From Nostoc sp. TCL240-02 (GTDB taxonomy: Bacteria; Cyanobacteriota; Cyanobacteriia; Cyanobacteriales; Nostocaceae): a DNA stretch of 64,000 nt. The notes under the pieces are model-generated. The model was not told where the DNA came from. It was given only the letters and a program-made list of their open reading frames with translations, and did not search any database. Below, piece after piece: positions 53,733-63,182 of the stretch. Position 1 is the first letter of the stretch. Each line of letters opens with the position of its first letter. The position numbers and the translations under genes are program-made. The stretch covers positions 7,497,001 through 7,561,000 of the forward strand of contig NZ_CP040094.1 in assembly GCF_013343235.1 (NCBI RefSeq), written 5' to 3'.

Positions 53733-54109
53733 TTCCGATTTCTTATCTGGGGTTATACATAATTCAAACTGCTATTTTTTTACCCTATTTTAAGATTATT
53801 TGTCATCAGTCGCATTGCTGAATAGTCCCAATCAAAATATCCTCCCTATGGATTAACTTTTTTATCCCAAGCCTCGTTGAACTCACAAAATTTTACTTAA
53901 GTCTGTTAGTATATAACCGTACTAAATCAATAACATTCTTTTAATAAAAAAAAATATTGCTAGCAATATGCAGCATCAGCTAGTAATTAATACTTTTACC
54001 TGCCACAATGGCATTGATTTGTTTTGACTAAATATTTTTTCAAAAAAAATAGTACCAGTAATAACACGTAAGCTATAATCAAACAATTTATAAGACTATA
54101 TTTATATTG
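53733..54109. other. AT-rich divergent spacer
   Basis: The 377 bases hold no gene, RNA or clear repeat. They separate the divergent unrecognised gene and kinase-TPR gene and must carry both promoters. Confidence 0.4.
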
Positions 54110-56167
54110 ATGCCTATTCATTTACTAGATGGACGTTACCGAATACTAAAAGTTCTAAATGATGGGGAAAAGGCAAAAACCTATCTAGTTGAAGATGCGA
54201 GTCTTCCTGAGAGCCAATTTGTAGTCAAGCCGTTACGTAGTTCTAGCGGCAATTCTCAAGCCTTAACTATTCTGCCTCGCTTGTTTGCCAGTAAAGCAGA
54301 AACTTTAGAAAAACTAGGGCAGGAAAACAACCAAATTCAGAAGCTAATTGCTTATTTTGAAGAAAACGAAGAATTCTATATAGTCCAAGAATTCATCCCT
54401 GGTAATCCTTTTACTGAGGAAATTATCCAGGGACAAACTCTACGAGAAGACCAAATAATTTATCTTTTATCAGAGATATTAGAAATTTTAGTGATTGTAC
54501 ATAGCTTAGGTGTTATTCACCGGAATATTAAACCAGCAAATATTATTCGCAGAGAGTCAGATAAAAAATTAGTGTTGGTTGATTTTAGTAATTTTAATGA
54601 AGCCATCACTAATAATGCTGAAAATCTCGAATATATGCCTATAGAACAAGCTAATGGCAATGTTAAATATAACAGTGATATATATGCTTTAGGTATGGTT
54701 GCGATCGCAGCACTTTTAGGTTTACCCGCAAACGAAATATCTAATTTGCAAAATCAAAAAAATCGCCTGACTGGTGAAATACTTTGGTATAACAAAAATG
54801 TAAAAATTAGCAAAAAGCTAGTAAAAATTATTAATAAAATGGTGCGTTTGGACTATCGGAAGCGCTACCAGTATGCAACCGAAGTTTTAGATGACCTGAA
54901 AAAGTTAACAGATGTTGAAGTTCCGCAAAAACAGCCGGGTAAAAAATTATTAATAGTTTTAACTGGGATAGCTGGCTTAATCATACTTGGTATAGGAGTG
55001 CGGTTTTTAAATTCACCAAAGCCTATAAGTAATGCTCAAAAAGAATTATATCAAGAAGGGCTAGATAAATATGATGCAGGAAATTATGAAGGAGCAGTTG
55101 AAGATTTCAATCGCGTTATTGAATTAGATCCGAAAAATGCTTTAGCTTATAATAAGCGAGGCGATGCTTATTATCGATTAGGAGACTATGAGCAAGCACA
55201 AGCAGACTCTAGTCAGGCCATTTTACTCAATCCTCAAGATGGTAATGCCTATTTTGACCGAGGATTTGCTTTTTCGGAATTAGGCAAATACAAAGAAGCG
55301 ATCGCAGACTATACTCAAGCGATTAAATTAAACTCTGATGATGCATACCCTTACTATGGGCGAGGGTTAGCCCGTGTTCAATTGAAAGATAATAAAGGGG
55401 CAATTGGAGATTTTAGTAAAGCGATCGCCCTCAAGCCTCAATATACCGAAGCCTATTTACAGCGAGGGATTATCCGCCGTCGCCTCAGACTCAAGCAAGG
55501 GGCAATCGAAGATTTTGATACAGTAATTAAAATTAATCCTAGTGATGCCAAAGCTTATTATCAGAGGGCTTTAACTCAATCTATTAATAAGCAAAAATAT
55601 GCAGCCCTTAAAGATTACACAGATGCAATTAACATTAATCCAAAATATATAGAAGCATATCTCAATCGAGGTGATGTTTTCAGCGATCTGGGAAATAAAG
55701 TCGAAGCCACTGAAGATTACAATACTATTTTACAGATTGACCCTAAATTTATTGCTGCTTATATCCATAGAGGTATTCACCGCTTTTCTTTTGGAGATTA
55801 TAAAGGCGCTATTGAAGATTACAGCGAAGCTCTGAAACTAGATCCTAATAATATAGCAGCTTACAACAATCGTGGTAACGCCTATCTTGAACTGGGGAAT
55901 AAAAAAGCTGCCAATCAAGATTATTCGCAAGCGATCGCAATCAATGCTAACAACGCCTTAGCCTACTATAACCGGGGTGTGATTCGCACCAAGCAGAAAA
56001 ATAAAGAGGGAGCGATCGCAGATTTCAAAAAAGCTGCAAAACTATTCCAACAGCAAGGCGAAAAAGATAGTTATCAAGATGCACAGAAAGAAATTGCAAT
56101 TCTGCAAAACAATTCAGAACCAGTGAAAACTTCTCGTCCTAAATCTGGGAAAACGGAAAAAAATTGA
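54110..56167 (+). CDS. Degenerate Ser/Thr kinase - membrane helix - TPR protein
   Basis: 685 residues. A kinase-like domain (1-~265) has the start LLDGRYRILKVLNDGEKAKT and VVKPL, but the catalytic loop reads HRNIKPANI (H137-R138-N139), replacing the catalytic Asp of HRD by Asn, and DFG is DFS (158-160). The glycine-rich loop is also poor. A membrane helix (about 278-300, KKLLIVLTGIAGLIILGIGV) is followed by about nine TPR repeats (YDAGNYEGAVEDFNRVIELD and others, 310-660). It is probably a pseudokinase that uses TPRs for protein binding; catalytic loss is predicted, not shown. TTG 54107 is an alternative start. Confidence 0.85.
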   Translation: MPIHLLDGRYRILKVLNDGEKAKTYLVEDASLPESQFVVKPLRSSSGNSQALTILPRLFASKAETLEKLGQENNQIQKLIAYFEENEEFYIVQEFIPGNPFTEEIIQGQTLREDQIIYLLSEILEILVIVHSLGVIHRNIKPANIIRRESDKKLVLVDFSNFNEAITNNAENLEYMPIEQANGNVKYNSDIYALGMVAIAALLGLPANEISNLQNQKNRLTGEILWYNKNVKISKKLVKIINKMVRLDYRKRYQYATEVLDDLKKLTDVEVPQKQPGKKLLIVLTGIAGLIILGIGVRFLNSPKPISNAQKELYQEGLDKYDAGNYEGAVEDFNRVIELDPKNALAYNKRGDAYYRLGDYEQAQADSSQAILLNPQDGNAYFDRGFAFSELGKYKEAIADYTQAIKLNSDDAYPYYGRGLARVQLKDNKGAIGDFSKAIALKPQYTEAYLQRGIIRRRLRLKQGAIEDFDTVIKINPSDAKAYYQRALTQSINKQKYAALKDYTDAININPKYIEAYLNRGDVFSDLGNKVEATEDYNTILQIDPKFIAAYIHRGIHRFSFGDYKGAIEDYSEALKLDPNNIAAYNNRGNAYLELGNKKAANQDYSQAIAINANNALAYYNRGVIRTKQKNKEGAIADFKKAAKLFQQQGEKDSYQDAQKEIAILQNNSEPVKTSRPKSGKTEKN

Positions 56168-56452
56168 GCTATGACTCAATACCGTCATCCCATGTTATGA
56201 CAATCCATCTTATACTATTAGCCCAATATGCCCCAATCCGCTTGAGTTTCCCTTACTCTCCGTAAAAAGGAGGGAATTAGAGCAAGCCATTTAAGATGAG
56301 TTGGGGGGAGCTTCCGAGGTAAAATATCACTGTAATATGTCTATTTAACATCAGAAATCGTAGACTTTGACCTTTTATCTGTCGTTGTAGTTAAATCAAT
56401 TATCGCTCAAGATGAGTCACCGCATTTTTTCACGGTTCAATAGGATGGCTAT
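56168..56452. other. Spacer between kinase-TPR gene and corA
   Basis: No gene is visible in these 285 bases. The corA promoter should lie here, but no clear boxes are seen. Confidence 0.35.
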
Positions 56453-57433
56453 ATGCTAATTCTCCTCACTTTTTATCCAGATAACCTGGAAATATTCACT
56501 CACAGGGATGTCGATACGGTACTGAAAAGAATTGATGCTTCTCAGAATATTTGGTTGCGCTGTGTTCAGTTTCGCGATCGCACTGGAACGGCTAAAATTA
56601 TCAAACATTTTGAACTCAATCCATCTCGTGTTAACATGATTTTCAACCATTCCCCTTTAGGAATTGATGAAGACGTAGAAGATTGTTTATTTGACAGCTA
56701 TGAAATTCTAACTGCTCAAATCAAAAATCATGAATTTGAGGTTGCACGTGGCAATATTGTAGTTGGAAATAATTTTATAATTACGTTTGAAATCACTGAA
56801 CTAAAAGTTTTAAACATTTTAACTAATAATTTACAAAAGCACCCTATAGATATTAAAAAGTGGGGAATTGACTATCTTTTTTATCTCATTTTTAAAGAGA
56901 TTTTGAATAATTATCATATTGTCTTTGAGTATATTTCTAGAAAACTTGATGATTTAGAAGATGAAGTCTTAGATGATTCTGGTGATGAATCAACGTACCA
57001 AAGAATTGCCATTATGAGGCAATCTACTCGTTCAGGACGGCGTAATTTTCAAAGTATTAAGTCACTTATGGCTATTATGGATTACGATGATTTTCAATGG
57101 ATCACCCAGCCAGTGAAAGAACTATTCAAAGAAGAGTTGGTTCATCAAGTTGATAAATTATGGCAAGAATATCAAGCTTTGAGAGCCTGGATGTCAGAAT
57201 TAATGGAAATCCAACGCGATAATATTGCTAGCAAAACTGGTGAACGAATTAATCGCCTGACTATCCTTTCGACCGTATTCTTACCAATTACGTTCATGTC
57301 TGGTTTCTATGGTATGAACTTCAAATATATGCCGGAATTAGATCAACCTTGGGCTTATCCTGCTGTAATCAGCGTAATGCTATTAATTGTAATTATTAGT
57401 ATTGCTTATGCTAAAAAACAACGTTGGTTGTAG
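56453..57433 (+). CDS. corA: CorA family divalent-cation channel/transporter
   Basis: 326 residues. The signature FYGMNFKYMPE near 284 follows the first membrane helix (LTILSTVFLPITFMSGFYG), and a second helix (AVISVMLLIVIISIAYA) ends the protein, the fixed CorA topology with a positively charged tail KKQRW. The large cytoplasmic funnel is alpha-beta with a long coiled stem. Magnesium is the expected ion; cobalt or nickel transport is possible. It is a single gene followed by the ligase gene 137 bases downstream. Confidence 0.92.
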   Translation: MLILLTFYPDNLEIFTHRDVDTVLKRIDASQNIWLRCVQFRDRTGTAKIIKHFELNPSRVNMIFNHSPLGIDEDVEDCLFDSYEILTAQIKNHEFEVARGNIVVGNNFIITFEITELKVLNILTNNLQKHPIDIKKWGIDYLFYLIFKEILNNYHIVFEYISRKLDDLEDEVLDDSGDESTYQRIAIMRQSTRSGRRNFQSIKSLMAIMDYDDFQWITQPVKELFKEELVHQVDKLWQEYQALRAWMSELMEIQRDNIASKTGERINRLTILSTVFLPITFMSGFYGMNFKYMPELDQPWAYPAVISVMLLIVIISIAYAKKQRWL

Positions 57434-57570
57434 CATCCATAGCAATGCGATTTTATTTCTGAATCATTTGTAGAGGAAGGGAATAGGGGATAGTAAAATT
57501 TACATCTTGTTTGGCATTGCTATATGCTTTCTGTAAGTAGACTGCATTAACCCTAAATCGGTAAATAAAC

Positions 57571-59052
57571 GTGAATCTCCCATTGATTATTCGTGCTGAA
57601 GAACACAGCGATAAAATAGCCATTACTACAACGGATGGCTCGTTTACATATCGAGATTTACTCTACACTTCCAGTCAAATAGCAACAAATCTTCTTCAGA
57701 ATAAAGAAGATTTACAAGAGGAGCGAGTCGCCTTCCTCATCCCACCTGGATTTGAATATGTAGCCACTCAATGGGGAATTTGGCGTGCTGGTGGCATAGC
57801 TGTACCTCTGTGTGTTTCCCATCCCCGCCCAGAATTGGAGTATGTAATTACTAATTCTGGAGCATCAATTATTGTTGCTCATCCTAATTTTGAGGGTACA
57901 CTGCAATCGCTCGCCGAAGAACACAATTTGCGATTTATCCTCACCTCAGAAACGCTTCCATCTAATATTGCTCGTCTCCCAGGGGTAGATATCACAAGAC
58001 GCGCCTTAATTCTCTACACTAGCGGTACTACAGGTAAACCGAAGGGTGTAGTTACTACTCATCAAAATATTCAAGCGCAAGTGACTAGCTTAATCACCGC
58101 TTGGGAATGGACATATAGCGATCGCATTTTACATATACTGCCACTACATCATATTCATGGAATTATTAACGTACTGACTTGTGCTTTATGGGCTGGCGCA
58201 GAGTGTCAGATGTTGAGCAAGTTTGATACCGAAACTGTTTGGAGGCGAATTTGTGACGGTAACTTAACCCTATTTATGGCAGTACCAACAATTTATGTAA
58301 AGCTCATTACCGCTTGGGAAAATGCCTCTAGGGAACGCCAAAAAAAGATGTCAGAAGGCTGTGCTAAAATGCGCCTGATGGTTTCTGGCTCGGCAGCATT
58401 ACCAGTTCAAGTTTTAGAAAAGTGGCAGAGTATCAGCGGTCATTTTTTGCTTGAGCGGTATGGGATGACTGAAATCGGTATGGCGCTATCCAACCCTTTA
58501 CACGGTGAACGGTTGGCTGGATATGTAGGAAAGCCTCTGCCTGAAGTTGAAGTCAGATTAGTAGATGAGAACGGATTAGTCTCAGCCGGAACACCAGGAG
58601 AGATCCAAGTTAAAGGGCCCGGAGTGTTTCTCGAATATTGGCAAAACCCCGAAGCAACCGTCAAAGCCTTCCAAGATGGCTGGTTCTGTACTGGAGATAC
58701 CGCCGTCATTGAGAACGGTAGCTACCGCATTCTGGGACGGATGAGTGTGGATATTATCAAAACCGGAGGGTATAAAGTTTCAGCTTTGGAAATTGAAGAA
58801 GTATTGCGATCACATCCAGATATTCAAGAATGTGCAGTGGTTGGGGTTGCAGATATAGAGTGGGGCGAACGGGTTTGTGCTGCATTAGTATTGCAAGGGT
58901 TACAACCTTTGACATTAGAATCTTTCAGAAGTTGGGCAAAAGAGCGATTGGCTGTTTATAAAGTGCCAACCCAAATTTTGATAGTTGAAGAATTACCGCG
59001 CAACGCTATGGGGAAAGTGATTAAGCCGACGGTGGTTAGGCTATTTAAATAA
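57571..59052 (+). CDS. Acyl-CoA synthetase, malonyl-CoA synthetase (ACSF3/MatB)-like
   Basis: 493 residues of the adenylate-forming (AMP-binding) superfamily. The ATP loop is LYTSGTTGKPKG near 148-159, the adenine motif ERYGMTEIGMALSNPL near 297 and the motif GWFCTGDTAV near 370, with the C-terminal lysine in LPRNAMGKVIK. The combination YGMTEIGMALSNPLHGER is that of ACSF3/MatB-type malonate/methylmalonate-CoA ligases. The start is GTG 57571. The alpha/beta hydrolase gene lies close behind, possibly in the same transcript. Confidence 0.88.
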   Translation: MNLPLIIRAEEHSDKIAITTTDGSFTYRDLLYTSSQIATNLLQNKEDLQEERVAFLIPPGFEYVATQWGIWRAGGIAVPLCVSHPRPELEYVITNSGASIIVAHPNFEGTLQSLAEEHNLRFILTSETLPSNIARLPGVDITRRALILYTSGTTGKPKGVVTTHQNIQAQVTSLITAWEWTYSDRILHILPLHHIHGIINVLTCALWAGAECQMLSKFDTETVWRRICDGNLTLFMAVPTIYVKLITAWENASRERQKKMSEGCAKMRLMVSGSAALPVQVLEKWQSISGHFLLERYGMTEIGMALSNPLHGERLAGYVGKPLPEVEVRLVDENGLVSAGTPGEIQVKGPGVFLEYWQNPEATVKAFQDGWFCTGDTAVIENGSYRILGRMSVDIIKTGGYKVSALEIEEVLRSHPDIQECAVVGVADIEWGERVCAALVLQGLQPLTLESFRSWAKERLAVYKVPTQILIVEELPRNAMGKVIKPTVVRLFK

Positions 59053-59153
59053 TAGCGATGCCCCTGTTGTCAAAGCTAGCCGCGAAACTTGTTGACAATA
59101 CTGCAATACGTGAGGTAGAAGATAAGCACAATTTAAAAAACTTAAATATAGCT

Positions 59154-59894
59154 ATGAGTCTTTTTTGTCTAGTTCATGGTGCTTTTCAAGGCGCTTGGTG
59201 TTGGGATTTGTTAATTCCTTATTTAGAAGCGCAAGGTCATAAAACAGTAGCAATGGATTTACCAATTGAAGATGAATCTGCAAGTTTATCGCAATTTGCA
59301 GATGTAGTATTGCAAGCGCTTCCAAAAACTGATGATGATATTGTACTGGTTGGTCACTCAATGGCTGGTACTGTTATTCCCCTGGTTGCAGAAGTGCGTC
59401 AAGTACGTCAACTGGTATTCCTGACTGCGCTGATTCCATACCCAGGAACTAGTACACTTGAGCAATTTTCTCATCATCTCGATTCTGATAGCCTCAAAAC
59501 ATTAAATTACGAACCAAAAGAGTCACATCAACTTGAACAATTTGATGATGAACCTTATATGTTTAATCCTGTTTCTGCTGGGAAAAACTTTTCAGATGAA
59601 GCAGTATTGATGGAATTTTTTTATCAAGATTGTCAGCCAGATGTAATGCGCTGGGCACTCTCAAAAGGACGTTTGCAGCAATCAATGGCATATATTTATG
59701 AGGTTAATTCCTTGAATACTCTACCAAATGTAGAGTATAAATATATTTTTTGTACTGATGACCTGATAATCTCTCCTGCATGGTCACACTATGCTGCACG
59801 TAAGCGTTTGGGAGTTGATGCCATAGAACTGCCTGGAGGACATTGCCCACACTTGTCTCGTCCTGCTCATCTTGCCTCAGTATTAACTAAATGA
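59154..59894 (+). CDS. Alpha/beta hydrolase (esterase, SABP2/EstC-like)
   Basis: 246 residues. LFCLVHGAFQGAWCWDLLIP carries the oxyanion hole (HG) and the nucleophile elbow is GHSMAG (S69). The acid and base lie near FCTDDLIISP and GGHCPHLSRP, as in plant methylesterase and bacterial EstC enzymes. An open ATG at 59058 would add 32 residues that no relative shows, so 59154 is preferred. Substrate unknown; adjacency to the acyl-CoA ligase is suggestive only. Confidence 0.88.
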   Translation: MSLFCLVHGAFQGAWCWDLLIPYLEAQGHKTVAMDLPIEDESASLSQFADVVLQALPKTDDDIVLVGHSMAGTVIPLVAEVRQVRQLVFLTALIPYPGTSTLEQFSHHLDSDSLKTLNYEPKESHQLEQFDDEPYMFNPVSAGKNFSDEAVLMEFFYQDCQPDVMRWALSKGRLQQSMAYIYEVNSLNTLPNVEYKYIFCTDDLIISPAWSHYAARKRLGVDAIELPGGHCPHLSRPAHLASVLTK

Positions 59895-60006
59895 TCGGTA
59901 GATTAGGATAATAAAACCAAACACCGATATTATATTCGCCTCTTGCTTGCTAGTCCGCATTAAGTGGGAGGGCTTGAGTAATCTAAGAGTGATCGCTTTT
60001 TCCCAC

Positions 60007-60172
60007 CCTTTTGAAGTAGTCTTTGGTATTTTAGGTGGACACCAAAAGAGGTTTTTACTAAACACCCCAAGGGATTCCAGAATTCCTCGCATGACTTCTG
60101 TGCAATACATACATCCAATGCCCCAAATCGCCATACATCCGATCGGGATTAAACTCCACATTGTAGATTATT
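60007..60172 (-). pseudogene. Decayed duplicate of the DUF1796 gene tail
   Basis: These bases closely repeat 60612-60760. On the minus strand it reads YCTEVMRGILESLGVFSKNL followed by FWCPPKIPK, versus LESLGVSSKNLFWCPPKIPK in the intact gene, but a short insertion and frame changes break the part before. The intervening 400 bases contain a 21-base minisatellite. Confidence 0.75.
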
Positions 60173-60359
60173 GTAGTGACCCATGCTACAAAGTGGTCTT
60201 TCTTGACCAAGGTTGGGACGGTCTACTACTCTTTCTAAGATACAAGGTTGGGTGGAACAGAGTTAAACCCAACCTACGCAGTTTATGGTTTTTGACGCTA
60301 ACTGAACTGTATTGCGTTATGACCAACTCACGGTAAGTTGAAAAACTCAAACAACCCAG

Positions 60360-60597
60360 TCGCCGAAATAGCAAATGAGTTCGCCGAAGTAACAAATGCG
60401 AACGTCGAAATAGCAAATGAGTTCGCCGAAGTAGCAAATGCGAACGCTAAATCAACAAATGAGTTCGCCGAAGTAACAAATGAGTTCGCCGAAGTAACAA
60501 ATGAGTTCGCCGAATCAACAAATGAGTTCGCCGAATCAACAAATGCGAACGCCGAAGTAACAAATCGAACGCTGAAATAGCAAATGCGAACGCTTCT
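60360..60597. repeat. 21-bp minisatellite, about 11 copies
   Basis: AACAAATGAGTTCGCCGAAGT and variants (GCGAACGCC for GAGTTCGCC; TC for GT at the end) repeat about 11 times head to tail. As 21 is divisible by three, it reads as a seven-residue repeat NEFAEVT, but other frames are open too and no start signal is convincing. It is probably a non-coding tandem repeat between the two tail copies. Confidence 0.8.
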
Positions 60598-60607
60598 ACC
60601 TAGTTTT

Positions 60608-62851
60608 TCACCCCTTCGGTATTTTCGGCGGACACCAAAAGAGATTTTTACTAGACACCCCAAGGGATTCCAAAATTCCTCGCATCACCTCTGTGCAATA
60701 CATCCAATGACCCAAATCGTCATACATCCGATCAGGATTAAATTCGACATTGTAGTGCAACACATTGGGAAGGTCTAAAAACTCATCATCGCTTTGGGGA
60801 GAAAGAAGCAAGAGATGAAATGGCTTCCCCTGGCATTGTTTTTGCAGCTTGTTGACTAAATCTATCACACCACCGCGATCGCTAATTCCTGTACGGACGA
60901 AAAGCACTTTGTCGCAGTGCTGCAATGCGTACCAAAATCTTTCAGAACGTGCCGTATATCGAACGCGCATCCGTTCATGGACGGGAGACATATCGTTTAT
61001 CGGATCATCTGCCTCCTCAACTTCATGGGCAAAGGATAAACCTGACCACTTACTATGGTAAATCCTCCCTGCATACGGGCTGTAGTGCAAAAAAGCAGGA
61101 TTCCACATATCATAAAAACCGTTTTCGATCGCATCCGCAACATCTGCAATATTAGTCGCGCGCGTTAGATCGAACGGAAAAGCGGGGCCATCGTACTCCA
61201 TCTTATATAGCATCATACGGACGGCACAGCGATCGCCAAGGGGAAGAATTGCCACACGGCTGACATCCGATAACTGACATTTGTATTGGAAAAACACCGC
61301 AGACTTAGGTGGTGCTTTCACCCGACTTTCTAACCCATCTTTGCCAATCATCATAGTACGAAAGGGAATGTCAGGATGAAGCTGATCTTCATAAACACCC
61401 GATGGCATGGCTTTAAGTGCGTTGCAAATTTCTGTCCACATCGGTTGAATATTGTACTCGTTATCTGATTCGTTGATTATCCAGAGGTGGCGTTCGTCTG
61501 CTTGCAAAATTCCCAGATGCCCGTCATAGAACAAAACCTGTGAGTTGTTTGGCAAAAAAAGATTGAAGGCAGCGCTATATTCTAAGTCTGCGCCAGGGGG
61601 GATATTTACTGTGGTGGCGATCGCACCATCTTCTTGCACGGCAAAGAAGGGGAGCGTCCCTGGTTTAACAGACTTTGCAATGTAAATACCTGGTATCAAT
61701 CCTGCCCGACTTTGTAATGCAGTTTGCAATTCTTGCCAATAGGGAACGATCGTGTAACTGTATTGTGATGAATTAACGATCCGTAAACGCTTCTCTTCGA
61801 TACACACAGAGATATGAAAGCCAGCATTGTCAAAGTAGACGCGAAACTCATTCGGTTGCTGGAAACGCTGTTTTTCTTTTGCCAATTCGTCTTTGTCGAT
61901 GTCGAATAGGTGCTGGTCGATCTGCTCATACATAAGGCTATGACCGACCGTGTTCGGGTGAGCCGGATCGAAGGATGTCCCCGCTTTCCATCGTCCTTGT
62001 CCATCATCCACGGCTGCGAACCAATCTAGTACGGTTACGTCCCAACTTAGCATCCGCTTATGTGTGTCTCGGAGCAGCCAGTAATGTTCTTGAGAATAGT
62101 CGCCATTAGGATAGACTCCTCCCAGAATCGGAATTGCGCCGATGTCCCGCGTCATTTTCACCAACTGCTGCAAGCCACTTTCAAACCGACGTTGTACTGC
62201 CCGCCGTTCGTGAGGGGGACAGTAGGCTAACCCTTCGTTGCCCAGAGAAAGAGCAATAATTACGATATCCGGTTGTTGTAGGGTGACAACTGAGCCAAAT
62301 CGAGCGATCGTTCTGCTGACATTTGCCCCCACTTCCGACACATTTACCAATTGATGCCCATATTTTTGCTCTAAAGCCTTTGTTAACAACCAGACCCAAC
62401 CTTTCAAAAACCAGGCTTTATGACCTAATGCGACGGAACTGCCAATGACCACAATTTTGAGTCTCTCAGCCCTTTCTTGCACGGGCATCTTGACAGTTGA
62501 TTTCTCAATGTATCCAAAGGGGTAAGGCTGTAAATAACCGAATGCACCATCATCCACAATAATTGTGCTGGAATGATCCTTAGAATCAATCGGTATCCAT
62601 CGGTTTGTATCTAGTAAGCTCTCCCATTGAGCATTGCCGTTGACATCGAGGCGGACGTACTTATATTCAACTCTCTGTTGACTGCCTGATTCTTGAATTT
62701 CAATATCCGTCCACCATAGAGGATAGCGATCGCCACTTGTACGCAGATGGATACATTTTTTAATGTCCCACAGTCCCAACTCTGGAGTAGAACCGACCAG
62801 ACCGATGAATTCACCTGTTTGCGTGTATGCACTGATCTGGAATCGATACAT
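60608..62851 (-). CDS. CBM20 - SGNH hydrolase - DUF1796 fusion protein
   Basis: 747 residues. An N-terminal starch-binding-like CBM20 module (about 1-100; GLVGSTPELGLWDIKKCI with WWTDIEI) precedes an SGNH/GDSL hydrolase: VVIGSSVALGH (S138/S139, GDS replaced by GSS), G175, N205 in SLGNEG and DPAHPNTVGH (D295, H298). A beta-rich middle part (about 330-530) separates it from a C-terminal DUF1796 domain, a putative papain-like cysteine peptidase fold (ILPLGDRCAVRMMLYKMEY, PFDLTRATN). No signal peptide is apparent. The order carbohydrate binding - esterase - DUF1796 suggests glycan modification (inference). The tail is duplicated at 60007-60172. Confidence 0.8.
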   Translation of the reverse strand: MYRFQISAYTQTGEFIGLVGSTPELGLWDIKKCIHLRTSGDRYPLWWTDIEIQESGSQQRVEYKYVRLDVNGNAQWESLLDTNRWIPIDSKDHSSTIIVDDGAFGYLQPYPFGYIEKSTVKMPVQERAERLKIVVIGSSVALGHKAWFLKGWVWLLTKALEQKYGHQLVNVSEVGANVSRTIARFGSVVTLQQPDIVIIALSLGNEGLAYCPPHERRAVQRRFESGLQQLVKMTRDIGAIPILGGVYPNGDYSQEHYWLLRDTHKRMLSWDVTVLDWFAAVDDGQGRWKAGTSFDPAHPNTVGHSLMYEQIDQHLFDIDKDELAKEKQRFQQPNEFRVYFDNAGFHISVCIEEKRLRIVNSSQYSYTIVPYWQELQTALQSRAGLIPGIYIAKSVKPGTLPFFAVQEDGAIATTVNIPPGADLEYSAAFNLFLPNNSQVLFYDGHLGILQADERHLWIINESDNEYNIQPMWTEICNALKAMPSGVYEDQLHPDIPFRTMMIGKDGLESRVKAPPKSAVFFQYKCQLSDVSRVAILPLGDRCAVRMMLYKMEYDGPAFPFDLTRATNIADVADAIENGFYDMWNPAFLHYSPYAGRIYHSKWSGLSFAHEVEEADDPINDMSPVHERMRVRYTARSERFWYALQHCDKVLFVRTGISDRGGVIDLVNKLQKQCQGKPFHLLLLSPQSDDEFLDLPNVLHYNVEFNPDRMYDDLGHWMYCTEVMRGILESLGVSSKNLFWCPPKIPKG

Positions 62852-63182
62852 AGAATTTATCCTGTTTTCGTGAGTACGATACCAAACAGTCAGGCTGAAA
62901 TATTTAAATCTACTTTGACAATATCACATAGAATTATTAAGAATCTGGTATGGATATTGTCAAGTATACTGAAGCCATGATAAAAACTAACCAAAGCTAT
63001 GAGCAGCAAAGGTTTTTTACGATAAAATCGGATTTTTATAGAAGATTTTATACTTAGTCAAATAGACTATATTGTATTAAAAGTCTTTGTACAACTAAGA
63101 ACAAATCAACGAAAGGATAAGATTAAGTTAAATTTTCCCTTCAACGTCCCACTTAAAATTTGTGTGCCTGTTCTTAGCACCT
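62852..63182. other. AT-rich spacer upstream of the CBM20-SGNH gene
   Basis: No gene or RNA is visible in 331 bases. It contains short AT-rich words and must carry the promoter of the gene to its left and the terminator of the one to its right; neither is obvious. Confidence 0.35.

Noticed and set aside
59883..60336. ORFs on both strands after the alpha/beta hydrolase gene
   Set aside because: Minus frame is the decayed duplicate of the DUF1796 tail; the plus frame is its shadow.
60360..60597. Tandem repeats as a possible CRISPR array or a repeat protein gene
   Set aside because: 21-base units without spacers; several frames are open and no ribosome site is present.
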